Assembly (NCBI GenBank): GCA_904063045.1
Contig: CAJFCJ010000004.1
Span: 2,349,713 to 2,413,712, forward strand
From: Dimorphilus gyrociliatus
Taxonomy: Eukaryota > Annelida > Polychaeta > Dinophilidae
DNA length: 64,000 bases
Reading direction: 5' to 3'
Positions within the stretch are counted from its first letter, which is position 1; each line of letters starts with the position of its first letter. Below are positions 36,207 through 49,077 of the stretch, piece after piece. The notes beneath the pieces were generated by a model that was given only the letters and a program-made list of their open reading frames with translations, had not been told where the DNA came from and did no database searches. Both the position numbers and the translations under genes were made by a program.

Positions 36207-39200
36207 ATGGTAAACTATAAGGTTAAGTCAACATTCATTTACACTGTCTATATATTGCAAATGTTAAATCTTTCAATTCTCACTCAAAAAGGTAATAACA
36301 TCACTAACGTTCTTATATACAATATATATGTCTTCTCGATTAGGTCAATATCCAGTACAATACGCAATAAATCGTCAAAATAATGAAGAATTTTGTTTGA
36401 ATGCAAAACTTGGACCCTGTTGTGATATTGGTAATACATTCTTTATATATTCAGTCATTCTAAACGTCATATCATCTACTTCAACATTACCTAATTCTAA
36501 TCATATAGATAATATGGCATTAAATGGAAATGCAAAACAATATCAGGGAACACAAAAAACACAATTTGCTGGCAGGGCTGTAGATGGGAATTTCTCTCAA
36601 CATGCTCATACAACCTCCACTGGTAAATACGGAAGAATAAGAATTGAGTTACCATACAATGCTATAATCTCAAGAATATTAATACTGAATCAGCAAAAAG
36701 AAAGAAGTAATAAAATATTTCATTGTTTTTCATACAAATTTCACATATTTAACCTAAATTATTATCGAAATCGTTTTCCTTTCATTTTCAGGCAAAAGAT
36801 TATCATATTTAAAAGTTTTTACTGTACAAAATTCTACATCAGTTGCTGCAGATTTAACAAAACACACAAACTACATACCAGTTGGAGATATAGATTATGT
36901 CATTAACAATAAATCATTTGCTGAGATATATACAAATAATGTAATTTCTAAAATATCAAAATATATAGCAATTGAAAGATATCAGAAAGTAGCTGATCCT
37001 TCTCAAAAGGACGGAGGAGAATTGATAATTGCTGAAGTAATAGTTGAAGGATTTCGACCATGTTAATATTTTTATGAAATCTTCTTTACTATGCATTCAA
37101 TCTGTAAACTCGTCTTTCTTCAATACAGATAATAGTATTGCTGCCAATAAACCAACGCAGGTTGTTTCGAATGATGACACAATCAGTAAAATTCCGGTTA
37201 CCCATCCACTTTTTCAATGCAGTGAATCTTTGACAGAATTTGGTAAAATATGGAGAGTTGATCTTCAAAATTATTACAAAATTCATCATTTAGCTATTTT
37301 TAATGGAAACAAATATAGTTTGGGTTCCTTTGATATTTTCATTCATGATGATTCTGCGAATCTGCCCAACATCTGGCAAACAAATGCGTATCAAAATGAT
37401 TATACTTTTAGAAATTCTAAAACAATACCGAAAGGCGGAATATTTTCACATTATTTTGATTGTAAAGTAAAGAGAAATAATGTAATTGGAAGATTCATCA
37501 CTTTGAATTCGACATCACAAGTATTTCAATTCTGTAATTTAGTGATTAAGGGCGAAAAAGTTGAAAGTAATTACATTTACCTATTACAAAATAATGAATT
37601 AATAAAAAAAGAACTTATTACACAGATTCTTGTAATTGTGTTGATAATTACAAATGTTACAATACAAACACAATGAACCACAACATTTGTATTTGTTGGA
37701 AAAATTGCAGTAATAATAACACATTACATTGAAATAACCTGCCACTTAATTGATTATCATCTGTTTTCTTTACAGAAGACAATATTGCGATTAACGGAAA
37801 AGCCTATCGTGATGGAATAGCAGACAAGATAGCAAATGAAGCAATTAAAGATACTATTAACTGTTCAAAATCATATACATCAACAGGTAATAGAACACAT
37901 CTTGGAATTTGGTATCTCGATTTGAAAAATGTGTATGAAATAAGCACAATTCAAATAATCAGCATTCCAGAATCAGGTTTTCTTCACATTGATGTAACTT
38001 CCTTTTTCTATCACATTTTATTCAAAAAGGTGGAAGATTACGAAACTTTGACATCTCTCTTGTTCCATATGATTATCGAATTGAAGATGCAAATAATATC
38101 CAGTTCTTACGCCTTAAAACAATATATAATTTTACTGGTTCAATGATGGATAGTTCGGCGTTTACTGTGAATGTTCCGTTTTCTAGTAATAACACAAGAG
38201 GAATTGTTATAAGGAAAAGGGACAATAAATGTTATTTAAACATTCGTTGTAGTGATGGAAGTTTAGATTTATGTCAAGTTTATGTTAAAGGAAAAGGAAT
38301 TTGTAAGTAGTTTCACTTTTAAATCGTTTTGTATTGAGAATTAATTTATTTGAATGAAATAATTTAGATTGCAATGATAATGAATTCGGAATTCCTCCAA
38401 AATGCACACAGTGTCCTTTGCATTGTAATAAGAATTATAATTATTCAGCAGAGAATTTGGAATATTGTCAATGCAAAATTGGTTATGAAATATCAAATGG
38501 AAAATGTGTTTTTATTGGTAATATCGATTTTTTATAATAGATGAATGACATGAATAATTAAATTTATTGCAATTAAGGTTTGTTGGAAAGAAATTTGGAT
38601 AATGTAATATTTGATAAGGAAAACAACACTGTTCATATTAATTTGGCGAATTTCCTTTCAAATCCGAAAATAAAGACTAAAGCTTTTGCGGGCTATGAAA
38701 TCTCTTTGGGAAATGACACATTGATATTTGAAAATGTTATAATTTATGATACATCACTTTTCGTTGACAAATTTATAAGACACAAAAATGAAACTAAGAT
38801 ACTTTCTGTAGAAATTAGAGTTAGAAATGAATTGGAAGATTGTTCAGTGTCTCTTGGAAAGAGCAGTGAATCTTCTGTTGAAATACCACCGTGTTCACGT
38901 AGGTTTCTTTGTAATTAATTGTTTGTACGTAAATATGAAATTTGTTTTTTTATTGAATAGGTCCAAACTCGCTGACTGGTTTGAGGTATACAGAAGTTCT
39001 ATTCAGTCCGGAAAGAAATAAATGGTTATATTCAATAACTTGGAATGTATGAATGTATTTTGACGCATATAAATGATCCGAGTTTTTTTTGTGTATTTGA
39101 ATTCATTAAAGGTTAATTGTATGATTTTCAGAAACCAAGAAGCCGAGGACATAATTGTAATAAATATTTGGGTGTTCAAGTCTCATTTGTTGTTGTAAGT

Positions 39201-39525
39201 TCTAAAGTGGAGAATAGAAAAAGTGAAGTTAATCAAATGATAATTGAAGATATTACAAAAAATTTTACGGAAATGTTTTTGAATATCAATGTCAGTGGTT
39301 ATTTCACAGTTGAAGCTCTGAACGAACATTACTCTAGTGAGCAAGTGAAATCACCTAATATAAATCTAGAAAGACCAGAGACATCCAGTATAGGTAAATT
39401 ATTCAATTGAATCAATTGATTGAAACATATTGATTTTGTCGATATGAATTTCAGAAAATGAAAGTGATAATGATAATTATGATTTTAGTCTTACTTCTTT
39501 TATTAGAATTGATGTTTTATATAAT
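36207..39525 (+). repeat. Right arm of the inverted duplication
   Basis: Partner of 31240-34519. Intronic matches continue past the last ectodomain exon (for example GATATGAATTTCAGAAAATG and TTTTATTAGAATT in both), then end before the acceptor of the membrane exon at 39541. This puts the exchange point in that intron. Confidence 0.92.
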
Positions 39526-39846
39526 TTTGTTTAATGACAGATTCTTCAAAGTCTATTCCTTTTTGGCCTTTCATTGTTGGCGGTGTTGTTATTTTATTGG
39601 TTGTAGTGACTATTGCATTTATTTACTTCTGTTATAGGTTAGTATGATTAGATTATATTGGCAGTTATTGATAATTAAGTGTTTTAAAGAGTACATAAAA
39701 AAGTCGTTAATGAGCGAAAGGAAGAATTACCATCGCAAAACGAATATGTTAACAATGTAGAGGAAAATACTTATTGCGAAGTGAAAGAAAAGCCATTTTA
39801 TGTCAATTTAATTCATTTAAAATGTTTTAAAAAAAACAATGAGTAG
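36207..39846 (+). CDS. Receptor with the phosphatase twin's ectodomain but a short tyrosine-containing tail
   Basis: Fourteen exons join to 902 residues: 36207-36291, 36344-36430, 36509-36706, 36792-37061, 37129-37566, 37626-37709, 37776-37976, 38030-38302, 38368-38517, 38578-38898, 38961-39046, 39132-39393, 39541-39637, 39690-39846. The first 818 residues have the same signal peptide, three fucolectin-like domains, Cys-rich insert, EGF-like and FN3-like regions as the gene at 28112-34519, with scattered substitutions. The membrane exon is unrelated (FIVGGVVILLVVVTIAFIYF). The tail of about 52 residues ends at a clear stop and has no phosphatase domain. It holds EYVNN, TYCEV and FYVNL. YxN is the pattern bound by Grb2-type SH2 domains. 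It could act as a decoy or as a signalling partner of the phosphatase. The frame is intact throughout, so this is not an obvious pseudogene. Confidence 0.88.
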
Positions 39847-40387
39847 TAATATTAAATGAAAATAGAATTGGATATTAATGTCATTGCTTTTCATTTAGTC
39901 TTTTACTTGAAACAATTTTCATTGTGTTATTTTCTTTAAAGAGACTTTATTTCTTGAAGATAAGAGATTACTACTCAAAATGCAACTGTTATTTGTCAAA
40001 AATCATATCTTTTACTTTTTTTGTCTGTTCATAATTTAAATGTTATTTACTAATCAGCTTTTTTCCTCTTAATTATTGTTCTTGCAGTAACTGTTCTGTG
40101 ATATGCAAATATTTCTGCATTTAACTAATCTTTTGAAATGTAACTTATCCCTTCACAATAAACAATCTTACTATTCATATCAGGCATATTGCGAGCGAAA
40201 CTGTAAATAAAAAGTTTTATTACTCATTATTGACCTAATAGAAGTGGAATCTGAATAATGACATTCTCGTTTAATCTAAGGGATCTTTTCAGTGGACAAC
40301 TTTATCACCCTACTTTTATTGATATAATAAACCTCCCCCAACTCATTTTCTGGTATTTTCTATATCTGTACGTACTTCTAACAGCAG
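39847..40387. other. Downstream flank, no gene seen
   Basis: AT-rich 3' flank of the short-tail receptor. No exon is supported. The plus frame at 40258-40458 overlaps a better minus-strand frame. Confidence 0.4.
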
Positions 40388-40663
40388 TTATGTCAATTCG
40401 ATTAATTGCGTGTAGAGGAGACTTAAGACCGTTTTCAGACGCTTTGCGATCTTTATAACCATTAGACTATAATCATCAGAAGGATTGTTAAGTGGAAAAT
40501 TTTGAATTGATGCGGTGTTTCCCTTCACTCTATCAAAGCGTTCTGTAGTCATCAAATCATACCACATCTCATTCAGAATATTCAGCCTCCTCACAAGCTT
40601 AGTACCAAATAAGGATTTTATGTTACTCCCCGGTGGCAGGCAGTACTCATTTGTGAAGCGGTC
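40388..40663 (-). pseudogene. Orphan coding-like fragment, unknown family
   Basis: A minus-strand frame of 91 residues ends at TAA (40388-40390) and is open up to a stop just before DRFTNEYCLPPGS. Composition is protein-like (LFGTKLVRRLN, NEMWYDLMTTERF, NPSDDYSLMVIKIAKRL) and richer in G and C than the flanks. No ATG or acceptor supports its 5' end. I do not recognise the family. It may be a last exon or the remnant of a retroelement or host gene. Confidence 0.35.
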
Positions 40664-42781
40664 AAGTTAAATCCTTCTGCCTATCCAAATCCATGGTTTC
40701 TCGTTGCAGATTGAGAGTTGTAGAACATTCGTTTATGATGTCCAAACTTTTTTGACTGTATCTAACAGTTATGGATTATTTAGTTTAATATATGAGATTA
40801 TGAACTTTCTCCCAATATCATAATAAAGAATCAGAAAGGCTCAAAAATGTTTACTATTTTATTAGCTTCTCTCTGTTTCTTTTGGCCGTAAACGAATATA
40901 TATCGTTAGGTGTTGGATAGCATAAAGACCCACATATAATCCCTATCCAAGTGACTCGTCACTATAAACTCTGTAATAATACACTAAAGGGCTACTCTGC
41001 TAATACGAAATATAATACAAATATAGACGTTTCTATGTTTTTAATAAACAGTAAAAGTATAAGAAAAGGTAATATTTTTGTAATCTATACAATAAATATA
41101 CAGTAAAGGTAACATAAAGAAAGGGAAAAATAAGAAACGTTTATGCTTTTATCTATAATAAATTGTTACGAAAATAGTCGCTCCCTTAATGACTTTTTTT
41201 TTTATCTTCTTCCCTAAATTAGTTATTGATCATCTTTACGTTGGAAATATTCGATTTAATCGATTTTTTCATCTTTCAACTAATCAATAAAAAACCTATA
41301 GGCCTAAAAAATAAACAAGAACATAAGACACTTACTCCAATTTTTCAATTTTAATCCTAATGATATTGTTTTAATTGGCAATAAAATATAATATTATCTG
41401 AGAGATGGCGCCACCAATTTGGGAAATAACAGACGTTTAACCAAGTAAGATCAAAGAAGTTTCCATAGGCGGTGTGAGAAATATTTTGATAATCTTTTTA
41501 GAATCTTTTCAGCATAGTATTAAAGAGACTTTAATAAGATAATCCAGATTTCTTCAGAATAAAGAGAAGGAAGCTGGATAGAAAGATATATAACTGTATA
41601 TTGAGGAAGGAGAAGATTGAAAGAAGGAAAAAAAAGAGACAAGTCTGAAAAATCAACGTAGGCGTATAAAGCTGCCGGGAGACCGACAATTTTGACACTA
41701 AATGATAGATCATTTAAGAGAGAAAAACTAAAGATATCGAATTGATATATCAACGTCGAATACAAGTTGCTTAACAATTTATACGTATATTACCTGAGAT
41801 ACTCGAAAAAAGGACCATTTTCTATAAGAATCCTTAAATCAATTATAGGACAAGTATATAGAGAATAAAGAGAAAGAAAAGGCTTATTTTACACGTTTTT
41901 TACGACTAAAAAAGATGTTGGTTAAAGCTAATAAAAATTTATTGAAGAAATGTTTAAAAAATGTTTCTTTATAGATTTCTATATAATTTCATCTATTTCT
42001 GCGTCTCTTTCCTCAATTTGGCTGCTTTTCCTGTCTTTTTTTTCACACTTGTAAAGTCGTTTATGATGGATTGGCGATAAAGAATAAAACAAGCCAACTT
42101 CTTTTAGTTGTAAAGAGAAAACTTATACGACAACCAATTTTCTATACAAAATCACGAGTCATGAAAAACCTTCAGAAATATCCTTTTAAAAAGATCTCAT
42201 TATAACTTTGATTGTACAGTTTTCATAGGCAAGAGTATATACATATATAAATGTATTATACATAGATTATATATACAGTATGTGTTTAGTCTATCTATAT
42301 GTATTTCTACAATATAAATACGTACTGTATATTGGGATGGACTGGTATTGATATTTTTACTTCTTAGGCTTCTTTCCTAACTTGGCAATATGTTCAAAAA
42401 ATAGGCCACTAGCTTCATTAGTTTCAACTCCTTAAAAAGACCGATTACTATGTTTATTGAACTGTACCCGAGAGCTTATTATTATTATTCTGGAAAGTCG
42501 AACGTTACAGTTTTCTTCTTCTCGTTTGTCAACGACCCATTTATCTAGTAGGAGACGGATTTAATGATTTTTTCTTCCCTCTTCAAAAATTCGTTAATTG
42601 CACTTGAAAAACGAAATGAAAAGGGAAAGATAGCAAAACATTTTCTTCTATAGCAAATAACTTTTCTCTATTTTAATGTTACGTAACAAAAATTGATAAA
42701 ACTGTTTAGTTATTTCTATTAAATTTGTTCTTTTTTTAATCCTTTTCATTCATTGATTCGTTCATTCATCCATCTATTCAT

Positions 42782-42958
42782 TTATTCTTTCTTTCTTTCT
42801 TCTAAATTGTTGTTTTGTTTCTCTCCTTCTTTTCTACAATCTTCGTTTCTGATATTGTTGCGTAATCGAGCTTTTAGCTTCTTGGCAGATATATCTTTGT
42901 GCATAGTGAAATTCACTTGCCTTACTTTGTTGAGCTGGTCTGACAAAATCAGGGACAT
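42782..42958 (-). CDS. Small ORF, 58 residues, unknown
   Basis: ATG at 42958 opens MSLILSDQLNKVRQVNF and the frame runs to a stop at 42782. It is hydrophilic, rich in K, R, N and E, and has no recognised motif. A donor-like GTAAGG follows LNK (codon 11), so the piece could instead be a first exon spliced leftwards to something not identified. It could also be chance. Confidence 0.22.
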   Translation of the reverse strand: MSLILSDQLNKVRQVNFTMHKDISAKKLKARLRNNIRNEDCRKEGEKQNNNLEERKKE

Positions 42959-45796
42959 GCGGCTTTAGCCTTACCTCCAGATAAAAAGGTTCTATTTTTC
43001 TATTTTACCTTAGTAACTGTAGAAGGTAATGAACTACCTTTTAACTTATCGTTAAGATTAATTTGAATAGAGGTTAACTTCAAATGAGAAATGTACTATT
43101 CAATAATACGTTTCTTTCCTCTTCCTTTCCTTCGCTTTTTCTTTTAACGGGCCAATTAAAGTTAAGTAGGCTATTATCGTTCCAAAATATCGATTTAACG
43201 AACATTCGATACGTGAGATCAAACATTTGACAAAGAAATGAACCGAAATCTCCTTTCTCTTCCGCTTGCTATCTATCTCTCTCTCATTCCCTTTAATCCG
43301 TCAGAACGATTTTCTACCAACAAAGACTATCCTTGTATTTGACAAAGAGCGAAACTATAGCGGATAATCCTCAAATGATCAACAGTATTTGGTTATTGAT
43401 ACGAGCTACGAAAATGTATGGAATATGGAAAAAGTATTTAAAATTGACAAGGTTAACAGTACTCGATGCTGTACGATTCGTATATACATAAAGCCTCATT
43501 AAGTGAAATCTCAATTACCAAGAATTTTATGTCTAAAACATGCTTTCGTGACATGTTCTATCATTAATATGCTTTATAACTTTTTTTCTTCTTCATTCCC
43601 AATCTTTTATCGTGAAAAAAAATGATAAAAAGGAAGAGAGAAAAATGGAGATAATAAGGAAAGAAAATAACGAAGAAAAGAGATGGAATAGAAAGCCTAA
43701 CAAACAATTCGATAAATACATTCTATTACTTGTATAAATCTTTATAAATATTCTTTATTCTATATAAAAAAAGAGACCGGATAAAACGTTTTATTCAATT
43801 GTTAATTACCTTAATTAATCAAGGGATAGTCATATGCCTGGAATAAAAGGATTTCAGTAAGTTGGATATCTGACAAGAGAGAGGTTAAAGGAAAAGATGA
43901 AGGAAGGAAAAGAAGAGGAAGAGAGAGGAGATGCCAGGATGGGGAAGAGGAACAAGGTTGACGAGGAAAGCGAGGTGAAAATCCTTTAATGTAATCCTTC
44001 TAAAAACATATATTTTTTTAATTTAAAAGATAAAAGGCTTTATGGAAAAAAAAAGACACGAAATGTTCCTATCATACAATACCAGAGTAAGAGAGAGAGA
44101 GAGTGAGAAGGGAACCGGGAGTAGGTGGAGGGGGCGAGCGGAGGAGAACTAAGAGATAGAGAAAAAGAAATAAATTCTCATCAGAATAATTAAATTATCT
44201 TTTTTCTTTAATTACTTTTTGAAATAAGAAAAAACTGTGTTCTTTGGAGAACGTTTTTATATTTTGTCTTATATAGATAATATTTCAATATTTAACCTCA
44301 TCTCTCATTGGCTAAAATATTGCAATAGTTAAAAAGAGAAAAACACATTGATTTCGTAAAAGCTACTCTTGGAGTAAATGCGTATACAGTATAATGTATA
44401 TATATACTAATATACAGTATATATAGAAACTTTCCCAAGTCAATTTTATGCTATCTTTTCAAAGATTCTATAGATAATTAACCAGAAAAAGGGGAAATTC
44501 TAAATAAAAATGATTTTGTGCACTCCACCAAGTAGACTCGACGTAATAACTTTCGTAATTATTGCGAACAAAAATGGTACATCATTAATAACTAATCAAT
44601 AAAAATAAAAGGCATAGAAATAGTAACGAGAGAGTAACTTTGATTCAAAAGTCACGTCAGGATAGATAGAGGCCTTGTATTGTCATGATCCATCAGGACA
44701 AATAGACCATCCAATTGATTGTCCATTTTTTTCTGATTACGTATCATTTTTCTATCTTTTTACTCATTTTTTTTATTATTTCTCTTAGTAATAATGTTAA
44801 ATTGATACCACAATCTCATAAATAAATTTCAAGGTCACACGAAATATACTTTTCTTCATATTTTCCTTACAAAAGGATTATATTGAAGCGAAAAATTGGT
44901 TGACCTAATTTGTATTTCCTTCAAGGTAATTCAAATCGAAATTCGTTAAATATACAGTATATAAATATTTATATGTTTATAAATAGCCCTTAACTACCCT
45001 GATTCCCATCAAATTAATCGAAAAAAAGGCAACTATATAATATTCAAATTCTAAGGGTTTTCTTAAGCAAATATCCCATTTTTTCTTTCTTTTTCCTTCC
45101 TTATCATCCGTTTATTCCTTTTCTCCTTTTCTTTTCTCTCTTCCTCTTTCTCCCACCCCTCTAGTTGTCCTGCTTCAATATCTTTTGAATAAAGTCAACT
45201 ATATCCTTGACATTGTCCCCTGATGACAGTTGGTATTTCGAAAAGATCTACAATGAATAGAAACCATATTGTTATTATTTTTTTTACATTCGTAATTGTA
45301 CGTTGTGTTGCCTGCATCTTTTCCATTTGCAAACTATAGAAAAAGGCGTCCCGTCACGTATGTAAATCATCAGCATATTGTTAAATATAGACGTCTGACT
45401 ATATATTCTGCGTTAAATTTAGACCTAACACGATTCTAAACTTTAATAAAATTGAATTTATTTCTCTTTAATCGATACTATTAACTAGTACAAATTTAAA
45501 TAAAACAACATTTCTTTCGCATAATCTTTACCATCCTTTTCTATTCTTTTAGCCAACCTTTAATTTTAAAGCTTTTAAAAAAATAACACCAAAGTTGTCA
45601 TAAACCTTCTTGAGCCTATAGGTCTTTGTTTGTTAAATATAATGTTAATAAATTATGAGATTTTAAAAGGGCTTGTTCGATTTTTAGACTTTTTAGTAGG
45701 ATAAAACGTCGGTTTATCCTTCTTCTTCATATAGAAAAAGACCTAAATTTTGCAAAAATATTAAACAAATATTGTTTAACAAAGCTTTCCTTCACA

Positions 45797-45802
<6 letters not shown>

Positions 45803-45831
<29 letters not shown>
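45803..45831. repeat. (TC)n microsatellite
   Basis: Perfect CT dinucleotide run. Confidence 0.9.
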
Positions 45832-45834
<3 letters not shown>

Positions 45835-47701
45835 TTATCTTCTTCAAGGACAGCTATAAGTTTACTCAGAGTGAAAAATTTTGAAGGAGAAGACATTTTA
45901 AATAAAGAAAGAATTTAATAAATGAATATACGGTATGATCTGAAAATCTGAGATAACGTTAAGAAGGAATAATAATCTTTATAATCGTTTTTGAGTATAA
46001 ATATTCATCATTCTCACATAGTTGACATTGAATAATTCTTTAGTAATTATAAAAAAAAGAAATAAGACCTTTATTCTCTATGTACAATTTGTTTGTTAAA
46101 GGCTACCATCAATTATTTACGCTGTGACCTTTCAAATGTCAATTTCTTTTCTTTTTCTCTCTTGTTTTTTAATCATAAAGATTCTTTCAAGGGAAACGAA
46201 AGATAAAGCAAAAAAGAAAATGAAAGATAATCATATCTATATTATTCAACATATTCTAAATAAGATAAGAGATAGCAAACAGAACTTTTCAATTCCAGAG
46301 TCTTTTGTATTTATAGAATAACTTTGTAAGAAAACAGTTGGAAAATTAATCTTTACCCGTTTTCCCAGAATGAAAAACGGTAGTTTACAACTCGATTAAA
46401 GCCTTTGAGAAAGCTGTAAATGTCAAGCTTTTACATTTATATCCAATATAAAGAAATAACTGATATGAGATATGTGACGATGTTTGCGCTTAATTAACTA
46501 TGCAATTCAGCATCCCTTGTGGTAAAACCGTGGGGTTTCTAATATAGAGAATGCAACTCTTTACAGAGTTTAAACACCTTCAAGCTCTAATTTTAGTGCT
46601 TATGTAATATAGAAAGAGCAGTATATAATTAGGTTATTTATATGGGTCAAAGGATAATAAAGAGAAAAGAGGTTAAAAAACAATTGATTCTATTTTACCT
46701 TTAAACTTATAACTCTGGAAAAAAGGGAGACAAGCGATTACGGATTAAAGATAAAGAGAAAGAAAGAAAGAGATATCTATAAATTTTACCGTCTTTTATT
46801 TCTTTAAGGTTTTTTTTCGCTCTTCTGTTTTATTTCTTAAATTTACACCTTACGACAAATGACAATATTAATTCCAGATTATTTGATATTTATTAATAAT
46901 TACCATCAGATTTTTACTCGATTACTAAAAGCATCAATATAACTTTATGTTTCATTTATTATGAATGTTGATATTTACTCACCATAGAATGAAGACATAT
47001 ATAAAGGTGGACAGACAGATAGATAGATTTAGAGCAAGGGTGGCTAAACATTTCAATAATGGAGACAATTAATATTTAATATTACATGTATCTATGCATT
47101 TATCTATTATATATATATATATATTGTATATATATATTCTATTTATATATTTTTAGTTTTTGATATCTAGATAAACGTTTACACTAATAACAAGTATGAT
47201 AAAGGGAAAGATAAAAATTGGATTGAAAGCTGCCAGAAGTATGATACGTTCTCCAATATTTTTAAGAGTTTCTTAAAGCAGTAACTGTTTATCTGATTTG
47301 AAAAAGAGGAATAAAAGAAATAAAAGGGAAAAGATGAGATTTTGATTGATATTCATTATGAAAGAAGAAAGAAAAAAACACGCAATACACATAATAGTAT
47401 ATTCTATTTAAACTGCAGAAGATTTTCAGACGTAGCTAATCTATTTAGTTAATATTCGTCTATTTCGTATGTACATCAGTAAATCATATCGTTTCTGTTT
47501 GAATATTAAATTTTTACATAGATAGAAGTTAAATCTTATTTTCTCTTTTTAGTTTGGCTTATATAGGGCTAATGAAAGTTGGAAAGGTTTAAATTTCTAT
47601 TCAGTTATGGACCAGTTTTAACAAACTTTTTTAAGGGCACTGATGTTCGTTCCCTGTATTCGAATGAGAATAATTATGTAAATTTGACGAGAAGAGGAGA
47701 A

Positions 47702-48881
47702 TTATTCCCTTGTCGATTTACTCTCCACACCCTCATCTTCTGGACTCATTTTTTCAACAGGAATTTCAACAATGCATTCGCATCCGGGAAACGGAGGTAG
47801 AACTAATTCGTATTTTTTGGCGAGATCCGGTGGTATGAACCTTCCACCCAAAAAGTGTTGTCGTCCATAAAATTTCTTGGCGCATAGTTTAGGTGCCGTT
47901 AACGATATCAAAACTTCGGATTTAAAACTTGGCCTCTCCTCGACTGGTCCTGTTTCCACATCCCAACCACTCGGTATATCTATACTGGCTACAGGTAGCT
48001 TACTGGTGATCAATTTCTTCATTATATCCGGAAAGTCACCCCTCATTTCTCCTTTGAAGCTGTAGTACATTGAAAAGTTAATTGTTGTAATAAATTGACT
48101 CGATACTATAAAACTACACTTAAAAAATGAGGGTAATTTTATAGCCTCTGAGGTTAACCGAGTAAGGACGATACATTTTATTGAAGGTATTTTTAATGAT
48201 TTAAAGTCTCTAGGCGTCCAATAATAACCTCATAAATGTGATGTCACGGCGCATTTTAACTAATTAATGAAAATATCGAATCCCATTGGAGAATGGTCAT
48301 TTGTCTACAACCCGTGAAAGACAATCTACCAATTTATATAGGGAATTGCCTAAATCCCCCAATTATTATCTCTTTGACTCTCTTAGGAATGTTAAAGCTA
48401 AGACGAGTCTTTATTTAAGGCAACGGTTCGTAAAAATTAACGTAAGAAAACAAACCTAAAACCAAAAATGGCATCAACAATAAGATTGTACGAATCGTGT
48501 ATAAGTTGTGGATCTGAGGGTAGATAAGATAGAAAGGGAATATCCATTTTCTCGCATTGAGTAACTAAATTCTCAAAAAGAGTTTTCTTCGGTCTCTTCG
48601 GATAGTAAATAGTTGGTTTATAACCAAATAATTTTAAGTGTCGGGCGCAAACGAGCCCATCTCCTCCGTTATTGCCAGGGCCGCATGCTATTAGAATGGC
48701 TCCTTTTTCTCTTGTTAATGATTCCTTGGGAAAAGCCTGAAAGAAGATGGCATTGGGACCTTGTTATAAGGTATTAGATTTAATAGAACACAAAGAAAGA
48801 CAACGGTTTGTATAATTGTAGATAAATTTCAATTAATTATTACGAACTCGTCCATCCCTCTTTGTTTTCTATATATATACG

Positions 48882-48925
<44 letters not shown>

Positions 48926-49077
48926 AGATATAATTTATATATACTATATAAATCAATTGTTTTTATACCCGAACAACGGCGTGAGCACAGCTTAAACCGG
49001 CTAACTCCATTAACTGGTCAACGGAAAAGGCGAACTCATTGAAGAGGTCTTCGTCAATTTGTTGGGCCTCTTCTTGG
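47702..49077 (-). CDS. NAXE: NAD(P)HX epimerase (YjeF N-terminal family), 5' exon not found
   Basis: Exons 49077-48969, 48736-48456 and 48059-47702 join in phase (0, then 2). The enzyme interconverts the R and S forms of hydrated NAD(P)H so that the dehydratase can repair it. Family hallmarks: [50 protein letters not shown] (nucleotide-binding loop), [35 protein letters not shown], and [16 protein letters not shown] at the C-terminus. The stop is at 47702-47704. The first exon here begins in phase 2, so at least one more exon with the start (and perhaps a mitochondrial or secretory leader) lies upstream of 49077. I could not locate it. A long TA repeat sits in the 232-bp intron. Confidence 0.9.
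48871..48928. repeat. (TA)n repeat in an intron of the epimerase gene
   Basis: TA run of about 40 bases with small interruptions, within intron 48737-48968. Confidence 0.9.

Larger units (their letters stand above)
40664..47701. other. Long gene-poor stretch
   Basis: Seven kb without a gene I can support except the small frame at 42782-42958. It contains poly-purine and poly-pyrimidine stretches (43870-43975, 44090-44165, 45080-45160), a TC run and many AT-rich simple sequences. Confidence 0.4.
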
